Positions 34,723 to 42,932 of a DNA stretch of 54,511 nt are shown in pieces. Source of the DNA: Paraburkholderia humisilvae (GTDB lineage: Bacteria > Pseudomonadota > Gammaproteobacteria > Burkholderiales > Burkholderiaceae); assembly GCF_902859855.1 (NCBI RefSeq), contig NZ_CADIKH010000046.1, positions 1 through 54,511 on the forward strand, written 5' to 3'. The stretch's first letter is position 1. Every line of letters starts with the position of its first letter. The notes beneath the pieces are model-generated. The model saw nothing but the letters and a program-made list of their open reading frames with translations. It had not been told where the DNA came from and ran no database searches. The translations under genes and the position numbers were made by a program.

Positions 34723-34974
34723 ATGAAAACCTCGACACTGTTGACCATGGTAACGTTGTCGGCCTCATGCTTTGCCGCGCCGGTTCACACCGCGCGCGAC
34801 GGCCTTTCCGACATCGCCGCGCAACGCACCAACGCCGCGCCGGTCGCACCGCCCGCGCCGGATGTCGCGGCGCAGTCGGACATCCGCCCCGACCGCTGGC
34901 AGCACATCACCCTACCGAAATCGCGGCATCTCGAACGCGGTTTCGCGGCACGCAACGAGCATCTGCAGACGTGA
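34723..34974 (+). CDS. small exported protein of unknown function
   Basis: 83 residues. Signal peptide MKTSTLLTMVTLSASCFAAP with likely cleavage at CFA-A, then a low-complexity Ala/Pro stretch and a short basic end (HITLPKSRHLERGFAARNE). An excellent ribosome site (AGGAGGT, 6 nt spacing) supports the ATG at 34723; the open frame begins earlier without support. I do not recognise a family. Confidence 0.75.
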   Translation: MKTSTLLTMVTLSASCFAAPVHTARDGLSDIAAQRTNAAPVAPPAPDVAAQSDIRPDRWQHITLPKSRHLERGFAARNEHLQT

Positions 34975-34999
34975 CAGCGCTTCGCTTTTTCAGGTGCAA

Positions 35000-35034
35000 T
35001 TGATTCGCCGCAGTTGATTCGCCGCAGTTGATAC
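35000..35034. repeat. 14-bp direct repeat, about 2.5 copies
   Basis: TTGATTCGCCGCAG at 35000-35013 and 35014-35027, followed by a partial third unit TTGATACGC. It lies 25 bp after the stop of the small exported protein gene. Confidence 0.85.
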
Positions 35035-35097
35035 GCTATTGCCGCTCCTGCCGCACCGTGTTACCTGACCCAACACTTCACCGCGAGGAATAGGCTC

Positions 35098-35337
35098 ATG
35101 ACCCGACCGGCGTCACGCGACGTGCCGAGCGAATCGATCGACCTGCAAATCGCCGACGTATTGCAGGCGGCGACATACCCGGCCAACAAGGATGCGCTGG
35201 TCGACGTCGCGCGCGAAGCCGGCGCGAGCAACGAGGTGCTGGCGATGCTCGACGGCTTGCCCGAGCAGGATTACACGGACATCGCCGCGGTCACGAAGCT
35301 GATCGGCAGCAATTTCGGGCCGGGGCTTGGACTCTAG
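35098..35337 (+). CDS. DUF2795 domain protein
   Basis: 79 residues. The segment VLQAATYPANKDALVDVAREAGASNEVLAML, followed by GLPEQDYTDIAAV, is the DUF2795 pattern, a short helical domain of unknown function common in Actinobacteria and Burkholderiaceae. A GAGGAATAG ribosome site precedes the ATG. The TAG stop sits in a 15-bp tandem duplication. Confidence 0.88.
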   Translation: MTRPASRDVPSESIDLQIADVLQAATYPANKDALVDVAREAGASNEVLAMLDGLPEQDYTDIAAVTKLIGSNFGPGLGL

Positions 35338-35360
35338 CGACACCCACTCTAGCGACACCT
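35331..35360. repeat. 15-bp tandem duplication over a stop codon
   Basis: ACTCTAGCGACACCC at 35331-35345 and ACTCTAGCGACACCT at 35346-35360, with a further TAGCG fragment. The first copy includes the TAG stop of the DUF2795 gene. Confidence 0.88.
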
Positions 35361-35369
35361 TAGCGCGCT

Positions 35370-36008
35370 TCAGGTCCACCGAAGCTTGTCGAGCTTGCGT
35401 TCGAGGCCACGGCATGCGTCGTAGGCTGTTCTTACCGCCGCCCGGCATTGCGCGACCTCACCGGTCTTTTTCCAGAAGTCATCGCTTGCCGCGCGCTGCT
35501 GCCTCGCGATCGCGTCTCGCTGCGCCGCATCCAGACCGCTTTGCTGTGCCTTATCGTCAAGGCGTTTTACAGCGTCAGAGGTTCGCTCTAACGCCGCGAC
35601 CGCACCATCGTACTTCCGGCGGGCACCGTCCAGCTCGCGTTTTGCCTGGTCGAGCCTGTTGCGCAAGTCGTTACGTTTGGCGTCGTTTGCGGCGCGTTGC
35701 GCTTCAGCGCTGCTACGGGTTCCGTGATACAGGCGTTGGCTGCTCGAACCCGCTTCCTCCTGCATCAGACGCTCGTGGTCCTCCTGCTTCCCACCTGACG
35801 GATGCCGGTTCCCGCCACCCCGCAGTCGCAAGACGGGCTCGCCCGTCGAAGCGGCGAGCCCTCCACCGGCGTGTCGCAACGGATCGAAACCACCTGAACC
35901 CGCCGGTGACGACCCAGCGGGCGCAGGATCGGCGTGAAACTCATGAGGCGCGGCTTCCGACGGATGGGACGTACTATGAAACGATCCACCAATGTGCATG
36001 CCAGGCAT
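35370..36008 (-). CDS. effector-like protein A with LRLRGGG motif and coiled coil
   Basis: 212 residues, no signal peptide. Start MPGMHIGGSFHST; a disordered Ser/Pro/Gly/His-rich region follows to about residue 58; then PVLRLRGGG at 58-66. The rest (about 75-212) is charged and helical, probably a coiled coil (AKRNDLRNRLDQAKREL and so on). VLRLRGG equals the last seven residues of eukaryotic ubiquitin, but there is no ubiquitin fold before it. N-terminus, motif and coiled coil parallel the protein encoded at 44558-45697, so the two are likely paralogues. The ATG at 36008 has TGGAGGGAG 5-7 nt upstream. It lies 123 bp downstream of effector-like protein B, same strand. Secretion is inferred from its composition. 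Confidence 0.75.
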   Translation of the reverse strand: MPGMHIGGSFHSTSHPSEAAPHEFHADPAPAGSSPAGSGGFDPLRHAGGGLAASTGEPVLRLRGGGNRHPSGGKQEDHERLMQEEAGSSSQRLYHGTRSSAEAQRAANDAKRNDLRNRLDQAKRELDGARRKYDGAVAALERTSDAVKRLDDKAQQSGLDAAQRDAIARQQRAASDDFWKKTGEVAQCRAAVRTAYDACRGLERKLDKLRWT

Positions 36009-36131
36009 TTGCGCTCCCTCCAGTGAAACGATGCGCGCATTTGGCGCGCGCGGGCTTTCATTACAGCGGGGCGGTTCGACAGGAGGTCATGTCAGGAAAC
36101 GACGCCGCAGTCGAGCGTGCGTCACGCTGCG

Positions 36132-37676
36132 TCATATCACGTGGTCCGGCGCCCATCCGAAGTACAACGCGTTGGCCGGCTCCAGCGTATAGCCCTCCGC
36201 GGTGTATGCCGAGCGCAGGTAGTCAAGTAAGGTGCGGTCGAATTCCGCCGTGCCGGCAATGACGAATGCGCCATTATTCGGATCGAACACGGTGTACTTT
36301 TCGGCTCCACGCGTGGCACGGGTGAACTCGAGCAGAATCGCATGGCCCGCCGGTCCATTGGGCTGCGGTGCGCCGTTCCTGTGTAAGTCCAATCGCAGAT
36401 AGGCGGCCGAACGCTTGCCCATCCGCTCGAACCGCGCATGCAAGTCCCGTAGAAAGTCGCTGCGGATCTGCTCGCTTGTCAGCGCGCGCTGCGAATTACC
36501 GTTGGCCGCATAGTTGACGCGCCCGATCGGCTCGTAACCCAGCGGCCTGAATGGCGTGCGCCATTGCGACTGAAAATCGGCGACTGAGGTAATGATGCGG
36601 TCACGATCTCCTTTGCCCCCCTTGAGCGCGGTCCTGATCTGCTTCACTGCGGCGGCGAGGCTCGGATGATCCGTTCCACCCATGCGCCGCATCGCATCGC
36701 GAACCAGCCCTTCGCAAACGCCGTTGGGATCGTCGGGGAAGCTACGCCGGTACTTGTATTGATCGAAGCGGACAACGGACCCCGCGCGCTCGGCCAGCGC
36801 ATCGCCGCCACGATCGCTGCGAAAGCGTGGGGCCGGCCGCGACGCAGCCGGTCCGCCACCGCGCAAGCGAAGCACCGGCGGCTGCGGCTCCCAATAGCCG
36901 TCCGCGCGTTGTCGGACCGGAAACGGCGGCAGTTTCGATGCGCCCACGCCGACCACTTCCCATGTAGCGGCCACTTCGTTCTTGCGCATCGGATAGAGGC
37001 TGCCGTCCAGCGAGAGCATATAAAGGTCCGTGCCGAGCACTTTTCCCACCTTGCCATCTGGTACTCCCTGACCGATCGACGCGGAAGGCGTGAGTGGCTG
37101 CAAGCGGTAAGGACTGAGCGACTCCTTGAAGCGTGTGAAGGCGGGAGATTCCAGCAAGGCGCTGATCGCCGCACCCTTTGCGGGCGCCGCAGGCAACGCC
37201 TCGCGCCGTCCGGTCTGCGATGAGGGCTTCTTTTGAGGTGGCAGGCGCGATGCGGATCCGTCGGCCGACGTCCCGCGCGTAGCGTAAGTTCGCGCTGCAG
37301 CGTCCGGCAGCAGCGCTTGCGCGCGGCCTACTGCAGGCGGCGGCGCATCTCCGGCACCCGCTTTCACCGGTGATTTTTTCAAGGTCGTACCCGATATCGG
37401 GACGGGCACCGCGACACGCGTCAACGGCGGACGCACATTTAGCGCCGGTGGTGGTTTGATCCGTGGCAGCGTGACGGGTATTCGAACACGGATGCTGCGC
37501 TCAGAGCGCCAGCGCAAGTCGTCGGCGGCCCCGTACGGATCGTTCGCGAGCACGCCATTGCGCAAAGTGGGCGATGGGTTCAGCACCTCCGGTATCTGCG
37601 CGTCTGCCGTCTGCGCGCGTTGAGTGGCGGACATGCACGCACCGGCATGCAGGGGATGGGTAGTCATGTGCGTCAT
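36132..37676 (-). CDS. effector-like protein B: LRLRGGG motif plus YopT/AvrPphB-type (C58) cysteine protease domain
   Basis: 514 residues from the ATG at 37676 (GAGGTG 7 nt upstream; a TTG two codons earlier is possible). A long Pro/Arg/Ala-rich disordered part (to about 180) is followed by a Trp-containing module (LYMLSLDGSLYPMRKNE, then ATWEVVGVG and GYWEPQPP) ending in VLRLRGGG at about 268-275. The C-terminal 220 residues hold a YopT-like triad: Cys321 in PNGVCEGLVRDAMRRM, His445 in GHAILLEF and Asp465 in VFDPNNGAF. The order and His-Asp spacing fit peptidase family C58 (YopT, AvrPphB, Ralstonia RipT), type III effectors that cleave host proteins. No secretion system is in the window. Confidence 0.8.
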   Translation of the reverse strand: MTHMTTHPLHAGACMSATQRAQTADAQIPEVLNPSPTLRNGVLANDPYGAADDLRWRSERSIRVRIPVTLPRIKPPPALNVRPPLTRVAVPVPISGTTLKKSPVKAGAGDAPPPAVGRAQALLPDAAARTYATRGTSADGSASRLPPQKKPSSQTGRREALPAAPAKGAAISALLESPAFTRFKESLSPYRLQPLTPSASIGQGVPDGKVGKVLGTDLYMLSLDGSLYPMRKNEVAATWEVVGVGASKLPPFPVRQRADGYWEPQPPVLRLRGGGPAASRPAPRFRSDRGGDALAERAGSVVRFDQYKYRRSFPDDPNGVCEGLVRDAMRRMGGTDHPSLAAAVKQIRTALKGGKGDRDRIITSVADFQSQWRTPFRPLGYEPIGRVNYAANGNSQRALTSEQIRSDFLRDLHARFERMGKRSAAYLRLDLHRNGAPQPNGPAGHAILLEFTRATRGAEKYTVFDPNNGAFVIAGTAEFDRTLLDYLRSAYTAEGYTLEPANALYFGWAPDHVI

Positions 37677-37764
37677 GGGCAAACACCTCGGTCAAGGGTA
37701 GACGTCGACCTACGTTACCCTCACCCAACAGCACTGACGTGTTACATAGCCATCCGGCCCTGCG

Positions 37765-38391
37765 CTAGGCCGCCCCCGGTTCGCGCCCGAACACAACCCT
37801 CGCAAAGAACCCGGCGAGCACCGACTCGGCCACTTCGGCCGTCACGTGCTGTGGGTCGGTCGTGTACAGGAACTGCACGCCATCCACCAACCCGATGAAT
37901 CCCATCGCCAGCGTCGCGGCCGGCAGCGCCAACGGCGTGCCGACGCGTGCTGAAAACTCGGCGATGTACGCGGTCAGCTCTTCGCGCTTTTCATGCATGA
38001 ATGCGTTAAAGCGCACGCGAAAGCGCGCGTCGCGCGCCGCGAGCAATTTCGCTTCGGCCCACAACAGAAAGCATTCGTTGCGAAACGGCAGGCGGCTGTA
38101 ATACTGCAGCACGCTCGTTTCCATCTCCTCGCGCGTCGCGCCGTCGACGAAGATGCCGTGCAGGTCCGCCTGCATCGCCTCATGGTCGCGCCGCAGCAGT
38201 TCAAGGAACAGTTCCGGCTTGCTGCGGAAGTTCGAATAGAACGCGCCGCGCGTGTATCCGGCCGCCTCGGCGATGTCCTCGACGCTCGCGCCGACGAATC
38301 CTTTCTTCATGAAAATGACCTGTGCCGCGTCCAGCAGGCGCTGGCGCGTCTGGTCCTTGCTCTGTTCCCGTGTCAACCGTTTGCGTTTCAT
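37765..38391 (-). CDS. TetR family transcriptional regulator
   Basis: 208 residues. N-terminal DNA-binding domain (RLLDAAQVIFMKKGFVGASVEDIAEAAGYTRGAFYSNF) is typical TetR; the C-terminal ligand domain resembles that of multidrug-pump regulators. The gene diverges from the RND efflux operon starting at 38684, so it is the probable local repressor. No strong ribosome site is seen before the ATG at 38391. Confidence 0.93.
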   Translation of the reverse strand: MKRKRLTREQSKDQTRQRLLDAAQVIFMKKGFVGASVEDIAEAAGYTRGAFYSNFRSKPELFLELLRRDHEAMQADLHGIFVDGATREEMETSVLQYYSRLPFRNECFLLWAEAKLLAARDARFRVRFNAFMHEKREELTAYIAEFSARVGTPLALPAATLAMGFIGLVDGVQFLYTTDPQHVTAEVAESVLAGFFARVVFGREPGAA

Positions 38392-38683
38392 GGGCGGCAG
38401 TCTAGCATCGAATATTTAGATTCATCTTTGCATTCAGATACAACCATGTATTAGAATTCACATCACCATCCCAAGCAATGGTGATCTGCCCTGGTGGTGC
38501 GTCCTGAAGGGCGCCGATTTCCGGGCCGCTAGCGCGCCGTGCTTCCGCCTTTTCGAGCCTGGGGTCATCGTGAATCGTCCGGTTTGTCGCGTGCCGCTTG
38601 AGGGGCGCAAGCAGTTCTGTTTCCGTCATGTCGGGTTCGCGGGTTCCGCTGCCGGTTCCGTCGTTCATCAACCCGTTCGCACC
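38392..38683. promoter_or_regulatory. divergent control region between tetR and the efflux operon
   Basis: 292 bp. The first 60 bp (38403-38465) are A/T-rich with near-repeats of ATTCA/AGAT elements and probably contain promoters and the TetR operator. I could not find a clean palindrome. No gene is supported. Confidence 0.55.
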
Positions 38684-39808
38684 ATGGCTGCAAGCGCGCA
38701 TCGCGCAGCCTGCGCGCTAGCGCTCGCGAGCATGGTTGCGCTGGCCGGCTGTCACCGGCCGGAGGCCGCTGCGCCCACGCCGAGGCCGGTCGTCGCGCGC
38801 GCGGTGCGCGCCAACGGTCAGCCGCTTACCGCGACGCTGCCTGGCGAAGTGCAGGCGCGGTACACCACCCCACTGTCGTTTCGCATTGGTGGGAAGATCA
38901 TCGAGCGCCGCGTACGGCTCGGCGATACCGTGCAAAACGGCCAGATCGTCGCGCGGCTCGACCCTGCGGACGCGCAGAAAAACGCGGCCAGCGCGGTCGC
39001 GCAACTCGATGCCGCGCAGCATCGGCTCGTCTACGCAAAACAGCAGTTGGATCGCGACCACGCGCAAGCACGCGAGAACCTGATCGCGCAGGCGCAACTC
39101 GAGCAAACCGAAGATGCCTACGCGACCGCCGCCGCGCAGCGCGAACAGGCCGCGCAGCAGGCGGCGCTTGCGAATAACCAGTTGCAGTACACCACGCTCG
39201 TTGCCAATCACGCGGGCGTGGTTACCGCCGAGCAGGCGGACACCGGGCAAAACGTGTCGGCCGGGCAGGCGGTTTATAGCCTCGCGTGGAGCGGCGACGT
39301 CGACGTGGTCTGTGATATTCCGGAAAACAATCTGGCTGGGCTGCGCATCGGGCAAATCGCGCGCGTGACGCTTGCCGCGCTGCCCGGCCGCTCATTCAGC
39401 GCGCGCGTGCGCGAACTGTCGCCGGCCGCGGACCCGCAAAGCCGCACATGGCGCGCGCGGCTCACGCTCGAACAAGCCGGCCCTGATGTGCGCCTGGGCA
39501 TGACCGCCAATGTTTCGATCACCCGTGACAGCGTGGCCGCTCGAACCGGAGAGGCCGTTTCATTCACCTTGCCGGCCACGGCCCTGTTCCATGACGGCAA
39601 CGTGCCGGCGGTATGGGTCGTGAAAAGCGGCAGCGACGTGCTCGAGTTGCGCCGGGTGCAAGTTGCGCGCTACGACGAGCGCACGATCGAAGTGTCGGAA
39701 GGACTGAAAGACGGCGAGCGCGTCGTGCTGCAAGGCGTGCATACGGTGACGGCCGGCGAGCGGGTGCGGCCGGTCGCCCCGCTGCACCCCGAGGACTTCG
39801 CTTCATGA
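38684..39808 (+). CDS. RND efflux periplasmic adaptor (membrane fusion lipoprotein)
   Basis: 374 residues. The signal peptide ends in the lipobox VALAGC (Cys at about residue 23). Then the adaptor order: a first beta-barrel/lipoyl half (LSFRIGGKIIERRVRLGDTVQNGQIVARLDP), an alpha-helical hairpin rich in Gln and Ala (about 110-185), the second lipoyl half (VANHAGVVTAEQADTGQNVSAGQ) and a membrane-proximal domain. It links the inner-membrane pump at 39805 to the outer-membrane channel at 42933. Its stop overlaps the pump start (ATGA). Confidence 0.93.
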   Translation: MAASAHRAACALALASMVALAGCHRPEAAAPTPRPVVARAVRANGQPLTATLPGEVQARYTTPLSFRIGGKIIERRVRLGDTVQNGQIVARLDPADAQKNAASAVAQLDAAQHRLVYAKQQLDRDHAQARENLIAQAQLEQTEDAYATAAAQREQAAQQAALANNQLQYTTLVANHAGVVTAEQADTGQNVSAGQAVYSLAWSGDVDVVCDIPENNLAGLRIGQIARVTLAALPGRSFSARVRELSPAADPQSRTWRARLTLEQAGPDVRLGMTANVSITRDSVAARTGEAVSFTLPATALFHDGNVPAVWVVKSGSDVLELRRVQVARYDERTIEVSEGLKDGERVVLQGVHTVTAGERVRPVAPLHPEDFAS

Positions 39809-42800
39809 GCGGGTCGCGCGACGCAAGCGAAGGCCGCTTCAATCTGTCCGCATGGGCGCTGCGCCATCAGGCGCTGGTCGTTTTCATCATCACGCTTGCG
39901 ACGCTGTTCGGCATCCTCGCCTACACCCGCCTTGCGCAATCCGAAGACCCGCCGTTCACGTTTCGCGTGATGGTCATCCGCACGTTCTGGCGTGGTGCGA
40001 CCGCACGTCAGGTGCAGGAGCAGGTCACCGACCGCATCGGCCGGAAGCTGCAGGACACGCCATCGATTGATTTTCTGCGCAGCTACTCGCGGCCCGGCGA
40101 ATCGCTGATCTTCTTCAACATGAAGGATTCGGCCCCCGCGTCCCGTGTGCCCGACACGTGGTACCAGGTGCGCAAGAAAGTCGGTGACATCGCCGGTACG
40201 TTGCCGCACGGAATACAAGGCCCGTACTTCAACGACGAGTTCGGCGATGTCTACACGAACATCTACACGCTCGAGGGCGACGGTTTTTCGGCGGCTCAGC
40301 TGCACGATTACGCGGACGAATTGCGCACGGTTCTGTTGCGCGTGCCGGGCGTCGCGAAGGTCGACTACTTCGGCGACCCGGATCAGCATATCTATGTCGA
40401 AATCTCCAATACGCAGCTCACGCGCCTGAACATTTCGCCACAGCAGATTGCGCAGGCGATCGATGCGCAGAACAGCGTTTCGCCATCGGGCACGCTGACC
40501 ACGTACGACGACCGCGTGTTCGTGCGGCCGAGCGGCCAGTTCACCGACGTTGCCGCGCTCGCCGACACGCTGATCCGCGTGAACGGCCGGTCGTTTCGCC
40601 TTGGCGATATCGCGACGATCAAACGGGGCTACGACGATCCGCCGCTCACGCAGATGCGCTACGGCGGCCAGGCGGTGCTCGGCATCGGCGTCACGATGCA
40701 GCCGGACGGCGATGTGATTCGCCTTGGCAAGGCGCTCGATGCAAGGACCGCCGAACTGCGCGCGCATCTGCCGGCGGGCCTGAAGCTCGTCGAAGTGTCG
40801 AGCATGCCGCAGGCGGTAGCGCGCTCTGTCGACGACTTTCTCGAAGCGGTCGCCGAAGCCGTGGCGATCGTGCTGATCGTGAGTCTGACGTCGCTCGGTC
40901 TGCGTACCGGGATGGTGGTGGTCATCTCGATTCCAGTCGTGCTCGCGGTCACTGCCCTTTGCATGTACCTGTTCGGCATCGGCCTGCACAAGGTGTCGCT
41001 CGGCACCCTGGTGCTCGCGCTCGGGCTACTGGTCGACGACGCGATCATTGCCGTCGAGATGATGGCGGTCAAACTCGAACAGGGCTGGAACCGCACACGC
41101 GCCGCGGCATTCGCCTACACCAGCACCGCGTTTCCCATGCTCACCGGTACGCTCGTCACGGTATCCGGCTTTTTACCCATCGCACTCGCGAAGTCGAGCA
41201 CGGGCGAATACACGCGCTCGATCTTCGAGGTATCGGCGATCGCACTGATCGCGTCGTGGTTCGCCGCGGTCGTGCTGATTCCACTACTCGGCTACCACCT
41301 GCTGCCCGAACGAAAGCGCGCCGCGCACGAGCCCGACGATCACGAGCATGAGATCTACGACACGCGCTTCTATCGGCGGCTGCGCGGGTGGGTCGGCTGG
41401 TGCATCGAGCGGCGCTTCGTCGTGCTTGCGATGACCGTCGTGCTGTTCGTCGTATCGCTGGCCGGTTTTGCGCTTGTGCCGCAGCAATTCTTCCCGAGCT
41501 CCGACCGGCCCGAGTTGCTGGTCGACGTGCGGCTGCCCGAAGGGGCATCGTTCCAGGCGACGCTGCGGCAAGCGCAGCAGCTCGAAAAGGCGCTCGAGGG
41601 CCGGCCGGAAATCGATCACCTGATCAACTTCGTCGGCACCGGCGCGCCGCGCTTTTATCTGCCGCTCGATCAGCAACTGCAGCAGCCCAACTTCGCGCAG
41701 TTCGTGATCACCGCGAGGAGCGTGAAGGACCGCGAGCAGCTCGCGCGCTGGCTCGAACCGATGCTGCGCGACCATTTTCCCGCGATCCGCACGCGGCTGT
41801 CCCGGCTCGAGAACGGACCGCCGGTCGGCTATCCGGTGCAATTCCGCGTGAGCGGCGACGACATCGCGACCGTGCGTTCAATCGCCGAGCGCATCGCCGC
41901 GACGATGCGCGCCGACCCGCGTACCGCGAACGTGCATTTCGACTGGGACGAGCCCGCCGAGCGTTCGATGCGCTTTGAAGTCAACCAGAAAAGGGCGCGC
42001 GAACTGGGCGTATCGTCGGCGGACATCTCGAGCTTTCTGGCGATGACCTTGTCCGGCTACACGATCACGCAATACCGCGAGCGCGACAAGCTGATCGACG
42101 TCGACCTGCGCGCGCCGCGGGACGAACGCGTCGATCCCGCACACCTGCTGTCACTCGCGATGCCGACGCCGAACGGCCCGGTGCCGCTCGGCACGCTCGG
42201 GCGGATGCGCAACGATCTCGAGTACGGCGTGATCTGGCAACGCGACCGGCAACCGACGATCACCGTGCAGTCCGACGTGCGTGCGAACGCACAAGGCATC
42301 GACGTCACGAACAGCGTCGACAGGACGCTCGCGAACGTGCGTGCCTCGCTGCCGGTCGGTTATCGGATCGAGATCGGTGGCGCGGTCGAGGAAAGCGCGA
42401 AGGGACAAACGTCGATCGTCGCGCAGATGCCGGTGATGGTCATCGCCGTGCTCACGCTGCTGATGATCCAGTTGCAAAGCGTGTCGCGTGTGCTGCTGGT
42501 CGTGCTGACGGCGCCGCTCGGACTGATCGGCGTGGTTGTGACGCTGCTGATGTTCGGCAAGCCGTTCGGCTTCGTCGCGATGCTCGGCGTGATCGCGATG
42601 TTCGGCATCATCATGCGCAACTCGGTCATTCTGGTCGATCAGATCGAGCAGGACATCGCGGCCGGACACAAGCGTGTCGATGCGATTATCGGCGCGACCG
42701 TGCGGCGTTTCCGGCCGATCACGCTGACCGCGGCCGCCGCGGTGCTCGCGCTGATTCCGCTGTTGCGCTCGAACTTTTTCGGGCCGATGGCCACCGCGCT

Positions 42801-42930
42801 GATGGGTGGCATCACGAGCGCAACGGTGCTCACGCTGTTTTATGTGCCTGCGCTGTACTCGATCTGGTTCCGGGTGCGGCGCGACGAGCGCGACCCGCAG
42901 ACCGATGCTTCCGCTCATACGGGGAATTGA
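39805..42930 (+). CDS. RND multidrug efflux permease (HAE-1-like)
   Basis: 1041 residues, the normal size. Twelve membrane helices and two large periplasmic loops are arranged as in AcrB. The transmembrane helix 4 motif GLLVDDAIIAVEMM carries the Asp-Asp of the proton relay. Other landmarks are FWRGATARQVQEQVTDRI near the start and SVILVDQIEQDIAAGHKR late. The proton-driven pump exports drugs or other amphiphiles; the substrate is not predictable. The ATG at 39805 overlaps the adaptor stop; upstream open frame to 39613 is inside the adaptor gene and not coding in this frame. Confidence 0.95.
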   Translation: MSGSRDASEGRFNLSAWALRHQALVVFIITLATLFGILAYTRLAQSEDPPFTFRVMVIRTFWRGATARQVQEQVTDRIGRKLQDTPSIDFLRSYSRPGESLIFFNMKDSAPASRVPDTWYQVRKKVGDIAGTLPHGIQGPYFNDEFGDVYTNIYTLEGDGFSAAQLHDYADELRTVLLRVPGVAKVDYFGDPDQHIYVEISNTQLTRLNISPQQIAQAIDAQNSVSPSGTLTTYDDRVFVRPSGQFTDVAALADTLIRVNGRSFRLGDIATIKRGYDDPPLTQMRYGGQAVLGIGVTMQPDGDVIRLGKALDARTAELRAHLPAGLKLVEVSSMPQAVARSVDDFLEAVAEAVAIVLIVSLTSLGLRTGMVVVISIPVVLAVTALCMYLFGIGLHKVSLGTLVLALGLLVDDAIIAVEMMAVKLEQGWNRTRAAAFAYTSTAFPMLTGTLVTVSGFLPIALAKSSTGEYTRSIFEVSAIALIASWFAAVVLIPLLGYHLLPERKRAAHEPDDHEHEIYDTRFYRRLRGWVGWCIERRFVVLAMTVVLFVVSLAGFALVPQQFFPSSDRPELLVDVRLPEGASFQATLRQAQQLEKALEGRPEIDHLINFVGTGAPRFYLPLDQQLQQPNFAQFVITARSVKDREQLARWLEPMLRDHFPAIRTRLSRLENGPPVGYPVQFRVSGDDIATVRSIAERIAATMRADPRTANVHFDWDEPAERSMRFEVNQKRARELGVSSADISSFLAMTLSGYTITQYRERDKLIDVDLRAPRDERVDPAHLLSLAMPTPNGPVPLGTLGRMRNDLEYGVIWQRDRQPTITVQSDVRANAQGIDVTNSVDRTLANVRASLPVGYRIEIGGAVEESAKGQTSIVAQMPVMVIAVLTLLMIQLQSVSRVLLVVLTAPLGLIGVVVTLLMFGKPFGFVAMLGVIAMFGIIMRNSVILVDQIEQDIAAGHKRVDAIIGATVRRFRPITLTAAAAVLALIPLLRSNFFGPMATALMGGITSATVLTLFYVPALYSIWFRVRRDERDPQTDASAHTGN

Positions 42931-42932
42931 TC

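Noticed and set aside
19428..35360. The tandem repeats as CRISPR arrays.
   Set aside because: Units are directly adjacent without unique spacers and too short (13-15 bp).
35370..37676. A true ubiquitin or ubiquitin-like protein ending in LRLRGG.
   Set aside because: The residues before the motif are disordered or form a short W-rich module; there is no beta-grasp sequence of about 70 residues and the motif is internal.
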